NCBI GenBank assembly: GCA_041653615.1 | Contig: JBAZEZ010000009.1 | Span: 1-64,000 of the forward strand | Reading direction: 5' to 3' | Source: JAHJUB01 sp041653615 [NCBI: Candidatus Ratteibacteria bacterium] | Lineage (GTDB): Bacteria > Ratteibacteria > UBA8468 > MWAK01 | Length of the DNA: 64,000 bases | Part shown: positions 54,960-63,813 of the stretch, in pieces | Layout: every line of letters starts with the position of its first letter | Position numbering within the stretch: position 1 is the stretch's first letter | Notes under the pieces: model-generated | The model's input: only the letters and a program-made list of their open reading frames with translations | Told to the model about the DNA's origin: nothing | The model's database searches: none | Position numbers and translations under genes: made by a program

Positions 54960-56225
54960 TTAATTCTCGTTTATTCGCGTTATTCTCGCACCGACTGCGT
55001 TCAGTTTCCCTTCCATGTCCTGATACCCCCGGTCCAGGTGATAGATTCTGCCCACAACCGTTTCCCCGTCCGCAGCCAACCCGGCCAACACAAGCGCGGC
55101 GCTGGCGCGCAAGTCGGAGGCCATTACCCTGGTTCCGGCCAACCGCTCCCTGCCCCGAATAATGGCTGTTCCCTCTTGCAGCGTAATATCGGCTCCCAAG
55201 CGCTTCAACTCCGCGGCGTGCATAAATCTTTCCGGGAAAATCTTCTCCGTAATCACGCCGGTTCCTTCCGCCAAACACATCAAAGACATAAATTGCGCCT
55301 GCAGATCAGTCGGAAATCCGGGATAGGGAAGAGTCACGATATCAACACCTTTAAGTTTCCCTTTAGCTTTGATTGAAACCTTGTTTTTCCCTTTTTTGAT
55401 TTCCACTCCGGCCTCAACCAATTTTTCCAGAAGCGCAAAAAGATGCTCCGGCACGCAGTCGCGAACCTCAACTTCGCCGGCGGTAATCGCGCCGGCCAGA
55501 AGATGGGTTCCGGCTTCAATCCGGTCGGGAATGACGCGATAATCGGTTGGTTTCAATTTTTTAACCCCTTTTATCCGAATCAGGTGACTTCCGGCCCCGT
55601 AAATTTTGGCGCCCATCTTATTCAAAAAATTAGCAAGGTCAACTATTTCCGGCTCACAGGCGGCAAATTCAATAACCGTTTCCCCGCTCGCGAAACAAGC
55701 GGCCATCAATAAATTGGCCGTTGCCAAAACGCTGGAACCGAAATTACCGCCCAGAAAAATTTCCGTTCCGGCCAACCGCTTGGTCTCTCCCTCAACATAA
55801 CCTTCAACCAGTTTAAAACCCACACCCAACTTCTCTAAACCCTTAAGATGAATATCCACCGGTCGGTCGCCGATAACGCACCCGCCCGGCAGAGAAATAC
55901 GCGCCTTTCCAAAACAAGCCAAAAGCGGACCCAGCAGGCAGATGGAAGCACGCATCTCTTTAACCAATTCGTAGGGCGCGGTACAACTGACAATCCCCGA
56001 AGAATCCACGGTAATGCAGTCACCTTCCCACTGCACTCGCGCTCCGACCGCGGAAAGAATTTTAAGCATCGTCCGGATGTCCCTCAAGTGCGGAACTCCG
56101 TATATTCTGCTCCTGCCCCCAGAAAGCAAGGTCGCGGCCAGAATGGGAAGGCTGGCATTCTTGGAACCACTCGTTGAAATACTACCCTTAAGCCTTCGCC
56201 CGCCAAGAATTTTAAGCGCTTCCAT
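54960..56225 (-). CDS. murA: UDP-N-acetylglucosamine 1-carboxyvinyltransferase
   Basis: 421 residues. It makes the first committed peptidoglycan precursor. GSKNASLPILAATLL opens the family. The catalytic, fosfomycin-sensitive Cys is Cys116 in SLPGGCVIGDRP. PYPGFPTDLQAQ is intact. ATG 56225 is 14 bases inside the end of prmC; no ribosome site, so translation is probably coupled. Confidence 0.95.
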   Translation of the reverse strand: MEALKILGGRRLKGSISTSGSKNASLPILAATLLSGGRSRIYGVPHLRDIRTMLKILSAVGARVQWEGDCITVDSSGIVSCTAPYELVKEMRASICLLGPLLACFGKARISLPGGCVIGDRPVDIHLKGLEKLGVGFKLVEGYVEGETKRLAGTEIFLGGNFGSSVLATANLLMAACFASGETVIEFAACEPEIVDLANFLNKMGAKIYGAGSHLIRIKGVKKLKPTDYRVIPDRIEAGTHLLAGAITAGEVEVRDCVPEHLFALLEKLVEAGVEIKKGKNKVSIKAKGKLKGVDIVTLPYPGFPTDLQAQFMSLMCLAEGTGVITEKIFPERFMHAAELKRLGADITLQEGTAIIRGRERLAGTRVMASDLRASAALVLAGLAADGETVVGRIYHLDRGYQDMEGKLNAVGARITRINEN

Positions 56226-57078
56226 GTTTTTGACAAACCACCACCCGGTCAATACCGGCAAAATCTTTGATTACTTTCTCCAATTTAAAACCGGCCTTTT
56301 CAAGCAGGGAAACAATTTTTTCCGCCTGGCCGTATCCAATTTCAAATATCAGGTAACCACCGCCCGCCAAAATCCCGTAACTTCCGGTTATCAAAATACG
56401 AATGAAATTCAGGCCGTCCGGTCCGCCGAAAAGCGCTCCTTCCGGTTCCCGTCTCACTTCTTTTGACAGATTCCTCCTTTCCGTCAACGGAATGTAAGGC
56501 GGATTAGAAACAATCACTTCAAATTTTTTACCGGTTCTGCCGGAAAAAACACTAAAATCTTCCCGTTGTATCCTGGTCCGGTTGCTTTTAATTCGCAACC
56601 GGCGCCTGTTACCCCGGGCCATCTTTACGGCCGGCAGGCTTTTATCGATTAAAAAAAACTCAGCGTCGGATATAGGGGCCATCGCCAGAGTCAAACCAAC
56701 CACCCCGCAACCGGTCCCGACCTCCAAAATCCGTTTTTTGCCCCTAAAACCGGAAATCCTTTCCCGGACCGCTTGTACCAATAGTTCTGTTTCCGGCCGA
56801 GGAATAAACACTCCTCTTCCCACCCGAAAAATCTCTCCGCAAAAAGTAACTTCCCCGGTCAAGTATTGAAGCGGTTCCCCCCGCCCGCGCCGGCGCAGAA
56901 GATATTCAAACAAAACTCTTTTGGATTTCGCGACTTCTTTCTCCGGATAAAGATACAGGTCTATCCGCCGTAAATTCAACAGATGGGCCAGAATAATTTC
57001 AGCGCAAAGACGCGGTTCTTCAACCACTTTGCTTTCAAGATAAGCACTACCTTCTCTTAGAACCGCGGATAGAACCAC
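56212..57078 (-). CDS. prmC: Peptide chain release factor N5-glutamine methyltransferase
   Basis: 288 residues. It methylates the GGQ glutamine of release factors. LEVGTGCGVVGLTLA is the SAM site and VIVSNPPYIPL the catalytic NPPY. YLTGEVTFCG and IPRPETELLV are PrmC signatures. GTG 57078 overlaps the upstream TAG stop (TAGTG), giving a normal N-terminus; the frame open to 57195 is not homologous. prfA lies two genes upstream, as in many genomes. Confidence 0.92.
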   Translation of the reverse strand: MVLSAVLREGSAYLESKVVEEPRLCAEIILAHLLNLRRIDLYLYPEKEVAKSKRVLFEYLLRRRGRGEPLQYLTGEVTFCGEIFRVGRGVFIPRPETELLVQAVRERISGFRGKKRILEVGTGCGVVGLTLAMAPISDAEFFLIDKSLPAVKMARGNRRRLRIKSNRTRIQREDFSVFSGRTGKKFEVIVSNPPYIPLTERRNLSKEVRREPEGALFGGPDGLNFIRILITGSYGILAGGGYLIFEIGYGQAEKIVSLLEKAGFKLEKVIKDFAGIDRVVVCQKHGSA

Positions 57079-57341
57079 TACTGTTTTGAAACCGTACGCG
57101 TATTGGCTTCGATATCCAGCACCACCAAAATTAGCTGGCTCGCGCCGTAAAGATAAAGAAAACCGAAAACACCATAAACCAAAGAAGCTAAACACACAAT
57201 ACCGCTGGTCTCCGGCTTACGCGCAAGCAAGCCCAGTCCCACCAAAAGGCCGATGCCGCAAAGAATAACCACCACCCAGGCAAGCGTACACAAAGCGTCC
57301 GAAACCTTCCTTAAACCCGCGTATTTAAGAACTTCTTCCAT
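57078..57341 (-). CDS. Small membrane protein of unknown function
   Basis: 87 residues, two or three membrane helices (about 18-40 and 45-75). I do not recognise the family. GGAGG lies 6 bases before the ATG. It is translationally coupled to prmC and ends in Lys-Gln-stop. Together with the DUF4870-like gene upstream it forms a pair of small membrane genes between prfA and prmC. Confidence 0.65.
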   Translation of the reverse strand: MEEVLKYAGLRKVSDALCTLAWVVVILCGIGLLVGLGLLARKPETSGIVCLASLVYGVFGFLYLYGASQLILVVLDIEANTRTVSKQ

Positions 57342-57351
57342 CTTAACCTCC

Positions 57352-57424
57352 GTGGATGGTCAACGGTAAATAGTAAATGGTAAAATCTTTAAACCATTCA
57401 CGATTCACAATTCACCATTTACTG
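57352..57424. repeat. Repeat family B, copy 3
   Basis: GTGGATGGTCAACGGTAAAT to ATTCACCATTTACTGCT. It overlaps the end of the DUF4870-like gene and supplies its CAG TAA end. Confidence 0.8.
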
Positions 57425-57775
57425 CTTTATGTCCGAATTGTCCATGGCCATTTTACCGAGCACCGGTAAAAGAAAATATTCGCCCCGATATGCCTTGACC
57501 ATTAGGACAATCCAAAAAACGACTCCCGCTAAATTAATCAAGTAACGAAAGATTTTCAACAGCGGCGGTGCAAAAGAAAAAACGGCGGTAATCACCGATA
57601 ACAAAACAAGCCAGACGACTGAAAAAAATATCGCCTGCAGGCTGTGAAAACGAATAAACTTATTCTTCTTTTCTGTCAGGAAAAAGAAGAGGCCGGTAAT
57701 TACGCTGAAAATACCCAGCACATAACAAAGCAATCCGGCCATATTTTCCTTCAATCCGCTGCTTGTCTCTTCCAT
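57419..57775 (-). CDS. DUF4870/Tic20-like membrane protein
   Basis: 118 residues with three to four membrane helices. NMAGLLCYVLGIFSVITGLF, then KFIRFHSLQAIFF, is the DUF4870 signature (FvrfHalQaI). The function is unknown. GGAGG precedes the ATG. The final Gln and stop come from repeat B copy 3. Confidence 0.82.
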   Translation of the reverse strand: MEETSSGLKENMAGLLCYVLGIFSVITGLFFFLTEKKNKFIRFHSLQAIFFSVVWLVLLSVITAVFSFAPPLLKIFRYLINLAGVVFWIVLMVKAYRGEYFLLPVLGKMAMDNSDIKQ

Positions 57776-57783
57776 GCTTACCT

Positions 57784-57846
57784 CCGTGAATGGTGAATGG
57801 TGAATGGTTTAAAGATTTCACTATTCATCGTTTACTGTTCACTGTT
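57784..57846. repeat. Repeat family B, copy 4
   Basis: GTGAATGGTGAATGGTGAAT to TTCATCGTTTACTGTTCACT. It overlaps prfA and encodes its last residues Ser-Glu-Gln and the stop. Confidence 0.8.
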
Positions 57847-58743
57847 TTTCAACGCCTCGATAACCGGGGCCAAACCTCCGTCCATAATCTCCTTAAGATT
57901 GCGGCTGGTAAAACCGATGCGGTGGTCAGTCAGGCGATTCTGGGGAAAGTTATAGGTTCTAATCTTTTCGCTGCGGTCGCCGGTTTTTATTTTTGCCCGG
58001 CGCTCCGCGCCCATTGCTTCTTCCTGCTCTCTTTCCTGCTGTTCAGCCAAACGGGCCGCCATCACCTTCAAGGCGCGTTCCTTGTTTTGCAACTGACTGC
58101 GCTCATCCTGGCAACTGACCACAATTCCGGTGGGAAGGTGAGTCACGCGGACCGCCGAATAGGTCGTATTGACCGATTGACCTCCGGCTCCGGAAGAACA
58201 GAAGGTGTCAATTTTAACCTCTTTCGGGTCAATTTTTACTTCCCTGACTTCGGTTTCCGGAAAAGCCGCTACCGTAGCGGCCGAAGTATGGATACGGCCG
58301 CTGGATTCCGTTTCCGGAATACGCTGCACCCGATGCACGCCGCTTTCGTATTTCAAAAAACCGTAAGCGCCCTTTCCTTTAACCAGAAAAATGATTGACC
58401 TTATTCCGTTTTTTTCGCTGAAATTACTGTCAAAAATTTCGGTTTTCAAACCCTTCCGTTCCGTGAAGCGGGTATACATCCGAAAGAGGTCCCGGGCAAA
58501 AAGAGCGGCTTCTTCGCCGCCGGTTCCGGCTCTCACCTCAACGATGGCATTACGGCTGTCCCGACCATCCAAACTTTTTTTCGCTGAATCTTTCTCCAGC
58601 CGGCTCACCTCTGCCCGCAGCCGAACAACTTCTTCCCGGGCCAACTCCGCCATCCCCGAATCCTTTTCGCTTCGGGCCAACTCCTCTGCTTCGGCCAGCT
58701 CTTTTTTTATTCTCTCGAGAATATAATTATTCCTTTTTACCAT
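57832..58743 (-). CDS. prfA: Peptide chain release factor 1, short N-terminus
   Basis: 303 residues against about 360 in E. coli. It recognises UAA/UAG and releases the peptide. PET in [14 protein letters not shown] (about residue 142) is the RF1-type PxT anticodon motif and [10 protein letters not shown] (about 187) holds GGQ. Roughly the first 50 residues of domain 1 are absent; [12 protein letters not shown] enters in the last helices of that domain. The longer open frame to 58872 reads through rpmE in another frame. The stop is within repeat B. Confidence 0.93.
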   Translation of the reverse strand: MVKRNNYILERIKKELAEAEELARSEKDSGMAELAREEVVRLRAEVSRLEKDSAKKSLDGRDSRNAIVEVRAGTGGEEAALFARDLFRMYTRFTERKGLKTEIFDSNFSEKNGIRSIIFLVKGKGAYGFLKYESGVHRVQRIPETESSGRIHTSAATVAAFPETEVREVKIDPKEVKIDTFCSSGAGGQSVNTTYSAVRVTHLPTGIVVSCQDERSQLQNKERALKVMAARLAEQQEREQEEAMGAERRAKIKTGDRSEKIRTYNFPQNRLTDHRIGFTSRNLKEIMDGGLAPVIEALKNSEQ

Positions 58744-58930
58744 ACTTCTTCCGGAACTTCTCCACCCGACCGGCAGAATCGACAAACTTCGATTTTCCGG
58801 TAAAAAACGGATGACAAGCGGCACATATTTCCACGTGCATTTCCTTTTTGGTAGAACCCGTTTCCACCACACTCCCGCAAGCGCAGATAACCTTGCTGGG
58901 GGAATAGGCGGGATGAATATCCTTCTTCAT
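58727..58930 (-). CDS. rpmE: 50S ribosomal protein L31, zinc type
   Basis: 67 residues. It begins [13 protein letters not shown] and CAACHPF give the Cys ligands of the zinc-binding form, and [16 protein letters not shown] is the family end. It overlaps prfA by 17 bases and the GerMN gene by 4. Confidence 0.95.
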   Translation of the reverse strand: MKKDIHPAYSPSKVICACGSVVETGSTKKEMHVEICAACHPFFTGKSKFVDSAGRVEKFRKKYGKKE

Positions 58931-59481
58931 TTTTCCTCCATCTCCAATTCGGCGCGACCGATCGGATGTTCCACTTCAGTCAGACCCTCGCTGCTGAAGT
59001 ATTTAATCGGCTGTCCGTCAATTAAAAACCTGACTTTATTCACCCCGGAAAATTGGGTGGCGGTATAAACAATTTGACGCAACCTGGCCAGCATCATTTC
59101 CGTTCCGCCGCCCTCGCCAATCTGCTTGGAAAAATTTAAAAAAACCGTGTCTTCCTCTATGAAAAGACTCAAAAGCTGCGCTTCCTGGAGCAAAGCAGAA
59201 TCGTAACCGGCTGCTTTCTCCGCCTCATTCGGACCCTGTAAAAGAAGGGTTATCGCGTTCTGAATTTTTCCGTCAGCAGACCGAAACCGGGGCACCTTCC
59301 GTACCACCGGAACAATCATTCCGTGCTGGGTAAAATAAAGGTTGATTTCCCCGGCACGACCCACCCGTAGCACCCGGTAGAAAATTTCAAAATTGGCCGA
59401 AGGCACAAATGCCTTATAAATAAAAAACCCGGCCACCACCAGGAGCAGAAAAAGAACCGCGTAACCGACCGTCTTTTTCAT
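58927..59481 (-). CDS. GerMN-domain protein
   Basis: 184 residues. A membrane anchor (about 7-24) is followed by a GerMN domain (about 40-170): [19 protein letters not shown], then [11 protein letters not shown] and [11 protein letters not shown]. This domain occurs in spore germination lipoproteins and also in many non-spore-formers as a periplasmic module of unknown role. It overlaps rpmE by 4 bases (ATGA). No sporulation genes are in the window. Confidence 0.8.
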   Translation of the reverse strand: MKKTVGYAVLFLLLVVAGFFIYKAFVPSANFEIFYRVLRVGRAGEINLYFTQHGMIVPVVRKVPRFRSADGKIQNAITLLLQGPNEAEKAAGYDSALLQEAQLLSLFIEEDTVFLNFSKQIGEGGGTEMMLARLRQIVYTATQFSGVNKVRFLIDGQPIKYFSSEGLTEVEHPIGRAELEMEEK

Positions 59482-59491
59482 ATTAATTTTT

Positions 59492-59608
59492 GGACGCAGA
59501 TTACCGCTGATTACCGCAGATAAAGTATAATAAAAATTTCTTATAGAAATACTTTTAAAAAATTATCGTTTAGTATATTATCCGCAGTTTCTGCGAAAAT
59601 CTGCGTCC
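59492..59608. repeat. Repeat family A, copy 5
   Basis: GGACGCAGATTACCGCTGAT to TCTGCGAAAATCTGCGTCC, between the GerMN gene and pckG. Confidence 0.87.
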
Positions 59609-59614
59609 TCTTGC

Positions 59615-61387
59615 TCATAGCGCTGCGGAAAGTTCATTAAACTCATCCCAAATTTCTCCGGGCATCCGGTCTCCGAATTTCTTCAAAAAGATTTCTACGT
59701 CGGCAAGTTCTGCTTTCCATTCCCCGGGATTTACGGCCAACGCCTTTTCCAAATTCGCCTCGGAAATGTCCAGGCCGGAGAGGTCCAGACCGTTCCGGCC
59801 GGGCAGAATTCCGGCCGGCGTCTCCCGAAAATTCGTGGAACCGGAATCGAGGGAACGCTCAATAATCCATTTCAAAACCCGGATATTATCGCCGAAACCG
59901 GGCCAGAGAAATTTTCCGTCTTCATCTTTGCGGAACCAGTTGATACAAAATATTTCCGGCGGACTGGTCATTCGTTTCCCCATATCCAACCAGTGTTGAA
60001 AATAATCACCCATATTATAGCCGCAAAAAGGCAGCATTGCCATCGGGTCCCGGCGCAAAACCCCAACCTTAAGAGCCGCGGCGGCCGTAGTCTCCGAACC
60101 CATCGCAGCCGCCATAAATACGCCGTGCTGCCAGTTAAAACCTTGCATGACCAGCGGTCTGGTATCGCTCCTGCGCCCGCCGAAAATTATGGCAGAAATC
60201 GGAACTCCTTGCGGATTATCGGCTTCCGGTGAAAGCGTGGGACACTGCCTGATATCGACCGTAAACCGGGAATTGGGATGGGCCGCCGGCGTTTTGGATT
60301 CCGGTTGCCAGGGATTCCCCTGCCAATCCAATAAATTTTCCGGCCGGGCGCCATCCATCCCCTCCCACCACGGTTCGTTGGTTTCGGTGTTCAAGGCAGT
60401 ATTCGTATAAAGGGTAGGATAAGAAGTACCCGCTTTCAGGGTCCTCATCATGTTAGGATTGGTCGCCAGAGAAGTCCCGGGCGCTACTCCAAAAAACCCG
60501 GTTTCCGGGTTAAGCGCGTAAAGCCGGCCATCCTTTCCGATATGCAGCCAGGCAATGTCGTCACCCAGGGTCCATATTTTGTATTCGGGCAAGGCTGATT
60601 CCATCATTGCCCGGTTGGTCTTCCCGCAGGCGGAAGGAAGCGCCGCAACCAGGTAAGTAACGTTTCCTTTCGGGTCTTCCACGCCGATAATAACCATGTG
60701 CTCAGCCAACCAGCCTTCCTTTAAACCCAACCAGGAAGCAATCCTTAAAGAAAAACATTTTTTACCCAGAAGCGCGTTTCCGCCGTAACCGGAACCGATA
60801 CTCCAGACCAGGTTCTCTTCGGGGAAATGCATGATAAAACGGCGGCTGGGGTCAAAATCACCTACCGAATGAATGCCCTTTACGAAATCTTCCGAGGCGC
60901 CTATCTTATTCACAGCCTCTTTTCCCAGACGGGTCATTATCCGCATGCTAACCGCAACGTAAGAAATGTCTGTAATCTGGACGCAGGCCTTGGCATACGG
61001 GGAAAGGGGATTACCCATCACGTAGGGAAGCACGTACATCGTCCGTCCGGTCATGCATCCTTCGGAGAGCGCGCGCATTTTCGCTTTGGCTTCCGCCGGG
61101 TCCATCCAGTTGTTGTTGGGTCCGACCGTCTCTCGGTCCGGGTGACATACAAACGTCAGTTGTTCGGTCCGGGCAACATCGGTCGGGTGGCTTCGGTGCA
61201 GGTATGAAAAAGGAAATGTTTCCTGATTAAGTTTATAAAACACGTTCTGACTGCCGATACGCTCTTCTTTTTCACCGATTTCAACCAGGCGGCGCGCTTC
61301 TTCCTCGGAACCGTCGCACCAATATACCCGGGCCGGCTTGGTCAGCCGCGCCTGTTCCTCAACCCATTTTTCTAAAGGTGTCGCCAT
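59615..61387 (-). CDS. pckG: Phosphoenolpyruvate carboxykinase (GTP)
   Basis: 590 residues, the GTP-dependent family. It interconverts oxaloacetate and PEP. LPSACGKTNRAMM is the P-loop with the reactive Cys, LGDDIAWLH the kinase-2 motif, and FRKDEDGKFLWPGFGDN and the C-terminal guanine site are intact. No ribosome site is seen; repeat B copy 5 begins 4 bases before the ATG. Confidence 0.96.
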   Translation of the reverse strand: MATPLEKWVEEQARLTKPARVYWCDGSEEEARRLVEIGEKEERIGSQNVFYKLNQETFPFSYLHRSHPTDVARTEQLTFVCHPDRETVGPNNNWMDPAEAKAKMRALSEGCMTGRTMYVLPYVMGNPLSPYAKACVQITDISYVAVSMRIMTRLGKEAVNKIGASEDFVKGIHSVGDFDPSRRFIMHFPEENLVWSIGSGYGGNALLGKKCFSLRIASWLGLKEGWLAEHMVIIGVEDPKGNVTYLVAALPSACGKTNRAMMESALPEYKIWTLGDDIAWLHIGKDGRLYALNPETGFFGVAPGTSLATNPNMMRTLKAGTSYPTLYTNTALNTETNEPWWEGMDGARPENLLDWQGNPWQPESKTPAAHPNSRFTVDIRQCPTLSPEADNPQGVPISAIIFGGRRSDTRPLVMQGFNWQHGVFMAAAMGSETTAAAALKVGVLRRDPMAMLPFCGYNMGDYFQHWLDMGKRMTSPPEIFCINWFRKDEDGKFLWPGFGDNIRVLKWIIERSLDSGSTNFRETPAGILPGRNGLDLSGLDISEANLEKALAVNPGEWKAELADVEIFLKKFGDRMPGEIWDEFNELSAAL

Positions 61388-61391
61388 AAAT

Positions 61392-61429
61392 TCAGTGAAT
61401 AGTAAACGGTGAATAGTGAATGGTAATCG
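61392..61429. repeat. Repeat family B, copy 5 (half element)
   Basis: TCAGTGAATAGTAAACGGTG and AATAGTGAATGG without a clear inverted second half. Confidence 0.6.
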
Positions 61430-61515
61430 ACTACTAAAAACTTAACTTTATATTTTACTACAACGGCGGGAATTCGGCAAACGCAGAAAATGGGGTCACC
61501 TGACTAACGAAAATA

Positions 61516-63129
61516 CTAATTTCCGCCGGCTTCCTTGTATTTCAAACAAGCGGAAATAAACGCAGTCAGGAGCGGATGAGGCGATGACAGGCGGGATTGA
61601 AATTCCGGGTGAAACTGGGTGGCGACAAAAAACGGGTGGTCTTTCAATTCCACTATTTCTACCAGCCGACGGTCCGGTGAAAGTCCGGCAGTCAGCAACC
61701 CCTTCTTCCTGATTTCCGGTAAAAATTCCGGGTTGACTTCAAACCGGTGCCGGTGTCTTTCGTTAATGCGATTCTTGCCATAGGCGCGGCGGCTGATGCT
61801 TTTAGCGGCCAAAACGCAGGGATAACCACCCAACCGCATCGTCCCGCCCAGATTTTTTAAATCTTTCTGGGAAGGCAGGAGAGCGATAACCGGGTGCGCG
61901 GTCTGCGGATTAAATTCCGTACTGTGAGCGTTTTTCCAACCACAAACGTTCCGGGCAAATTCCACCACCGCAATCTGAAGTCCCAGACAAATTCCAAAAC
62001 AGGGAATCCGGTTTTCCCGGGCATACCGGATGGCAAAAATCATTCCCTCCACTCCGCGCACGCCAAAACCGCCGGGAACCAAAATACCGGAAACTCCCTT
62101 CAAGTGTTTTGCCAGGTCCTCCTCCTTCTCTAAAACCTCTGAATCCACTTTCCGAATTTTAACGCAAACCCGGTTGGGGAGACCGGCGTGATGCAAGGAC
62201 TCATCCAAAGACTTGTAGGAATCCTGGAGCCGTACGTACTTTCCCACCATCGCAATTTCTACCTCGGCCTTAGGCTGCTGCATAATGTTAACCAGCTTCT
62301 CCCACTTTACTAGACGGGAAGGCCTTAACCTCATCCGGAGCCGCCTTAAAATAACGGTGTCCAGCCGTTCCTGATGAAAAACAAGCGGGATGCTGTAAAT
62401 ACAGCTGGTATCCAACGCTTCCACCACCGCTTCCGAACGAACGTTGCAGTATAGGCTAATTTTTTCGCGGGCTTCCGCGGAAATCGGCCTTTCCGTCCGG
62501 CAGATTATTATATCCGGCTGGATGCCGATTTCACGCAGGCGTTCCACCGAATGCTGGGTGGGCTTGGTCTTCAGTTCCGCGGCCGCGTGAATATAAGGCA
62601 CGTAGGTAAGATGGATACAGCAGGTATCTTCCGGATTGACATCCTGGCGAAACTGCCGAATCGCTTCCAGAAAAGGCAGGCTTTCGATATCACCGACGGT
62701 TCCGCCAATTTCCGTTATCACAATTTCAACCTTCCCCTGATGCGCCTTTTTTATCCGGCGCTTAATTTCATCGGTAATGTGCGGCACCACCTGGATGGTC
62801 CGCCCCAAAAAATCACCGCGGCGTTCCTTTTCGATGACATCATGGTAAACCTGACCGGCGGTCGTGTTGTTAATCTTGCCCAAGGTCAGGGTGGTAAAAC
62901 GTTCGTAGTGCCCCAGGTCAAGGTCCGTCTCCGCGCCATCCCTGGTAACAAACACCTCTCCGTGCTGATAAGGGGTAAGCGTGCCCGGGTCAACGTTAAG
63001 GTAGGGGTCAAATTTCTGCAGCGTAATCCGGTAGCCGCGTGCCTCAAGCAATGTACCGATGGAAGCGGAAGCCACGCCCTTGCCTAAAGAAGAAAGCACC
63101 CCGCCGGTTACAAAAATATATTTGACCAT
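61516..63129 (-). CDS. pyrG: CTP synthase
   Basis: 537 residues. It aminates UTP to CTP. The synthase half begins KYIFVTGGVLSSLGKGVASA; the glutamine amidotransferase half has PCFGICLGLQIAV with the nucleophile Cys and HPEFQSR with the catalytic His. GGCGGAG precedes the ATG. It lies downstream of kdsB, a common kds-pyrG association, with mntP between. Confidence 0.97.
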   Translation of the reverse strand: MVKYIFVTGGVLSSLGKGVASASIGTLLEARGYRITLQKFDPYLNVDPGTLTPYQHGEVFVTRDGAETDLDLGHYERFTTLTLGKINNTTAGQVYHDVIEKERRGDFLGRTIQVVPHITDEIKRRIKKAHQGKVEIVITEIGGTVGDIESLPFLEAIRQFRQDVNPEDTCCIHLTYVPYIHAAAELKTKPTQHSVERLREIGIQPDIIICRTERPISAEAREKISLYCNVRSEAVVEALDTSCIYSIPLVFHQERLDTVILRRLRMRLRPSRLVKWEKLVNIMQQPKAEVEIAMVGKYVRLQDSYKSLDESLHHAGLPNRVCVKIRKVDSEVLEKEEDLAKHLKGVSGILVPGGFGVRGVEGMIFAIRYARENRIPCFGICLGLQIAVVEFARNVCGWKNAHSTEFNPQTAHPVIALLPSQKDLKNLGGTMRLGGYPCVLAAKSISRRAYGKNRINERHRHRFEVNPEFLPEIRKKGLLTAGLSPDRRLVEIVELKDHPFFVATQFHPEFQSRLSSPHPLLTAFISACLKYKEAGGN

Positions 63130-63139
63130 TTTTCTCCGC

Positions 63140-63691
63140 CTAATTTAAGAAAAGTATTTTAAAGCCGATGCCGATTATAACGGCCCCTCCGGCAATTTCA
63201 ATTTTTCCGGCAAACAAACGACCGAATTTATGCCCGGTGAAAACCCCGAAAAATGAAAGCAGAAAGGTTACCGTCCCGATAATAATGGCCGGCAGAGCAA
63301 TCGCCACTTTTAAAAATGAAAGGCTTAAGCCCACCGCCAGGGCATCAATACTGGTGGCGAGCGCCAATCCCAACAAAACCACCGTATTTACACCCGATTC
63401 TTTTTTCTCGGGTTTATCTATTTTGAAAGATTCGTAAATCATTTTACACCCAATCAGGAACAAAAGTCCAAAAGCAATCCAGTGGTCAATCCCGGAGATA
63501 AAATTTTTCAAAGTCAACCCGGATAACCAGCCAACCACCGGCATCACCAACTGAAAAGCCCCGAAGAAAAAAGCCATTTTAAGAGCATCTCCGGAATTAA
63601 AATATTTCATGACGGCGCCGGCGGAGATGGAAATCGCAAACGCATCCAGCGAAAGCCCGACCGCAATAAAAAAGATTGTCAGTAAATCCAT
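63140..63691 (-). CDS. mntP: Putative manganese efflux pump MntP
   Basis: 183 residues, six membrane helices. VGLSLDAFAISISAGA and ALATSIDALAVGLSLSF are the two Asp-containing repeats of MntP. It exports Mn2+. It starts at ATG 63691 (or TTG 63694), with no ribosome site. Repeat A copy 6 lies 11 bases upstream, and I see no yybP-type riboswitch there. Confidence 0.9.
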   Translation of the reverse strand: MDLLTIFFIAVGLSLDAFAISISAGAVMKYFNSGDALKMAFFFGAFQLVMPVVGWLSGLTLKNFISGIDHWIAFGLLFLIGCKMIYESFKIDKPEKKESGVNTVVLLGLALATSIDALAVGLSLSFLKVAIALPAIIIGTVTFLLSFFGVFTGHKFGRLFAGKIEIAGGAVIIGIGFKILFLN

Positions 63692-63702
63692 CAAAATAAT
63701 TT

Positions 63703-63813
63703 GGACGCAGATAAACGCAGAAACGACAGGATAAAGATTAAAATAATTTTAAATTACTTTTAAGAATTTTTTCGTTATGTTTTATCTGCGGTTATCTGCG
63801 AAAATCAGCGTCC
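63703..63813. repeat. Repeat family A, copy 6
   Basis: GGACGCAGATAAACGCAGAA to CTGCGAAAATCAGCGTCC. Its last base belongs to the kdsB stop codon. Confidence 0.85.

Noticed and set aside
5105-63813. CRISPR arrays
   Set aside because: Repeats are dispersed, palindromic and single, not regularly spaced, and no cas genes are present.
63692-63813. Mn-sensing yybP-ykoY riboswitch before mntP
   Set aside because: The space is filled by repeat A copy 6 and shows none of the riboswitch's conserved loops.
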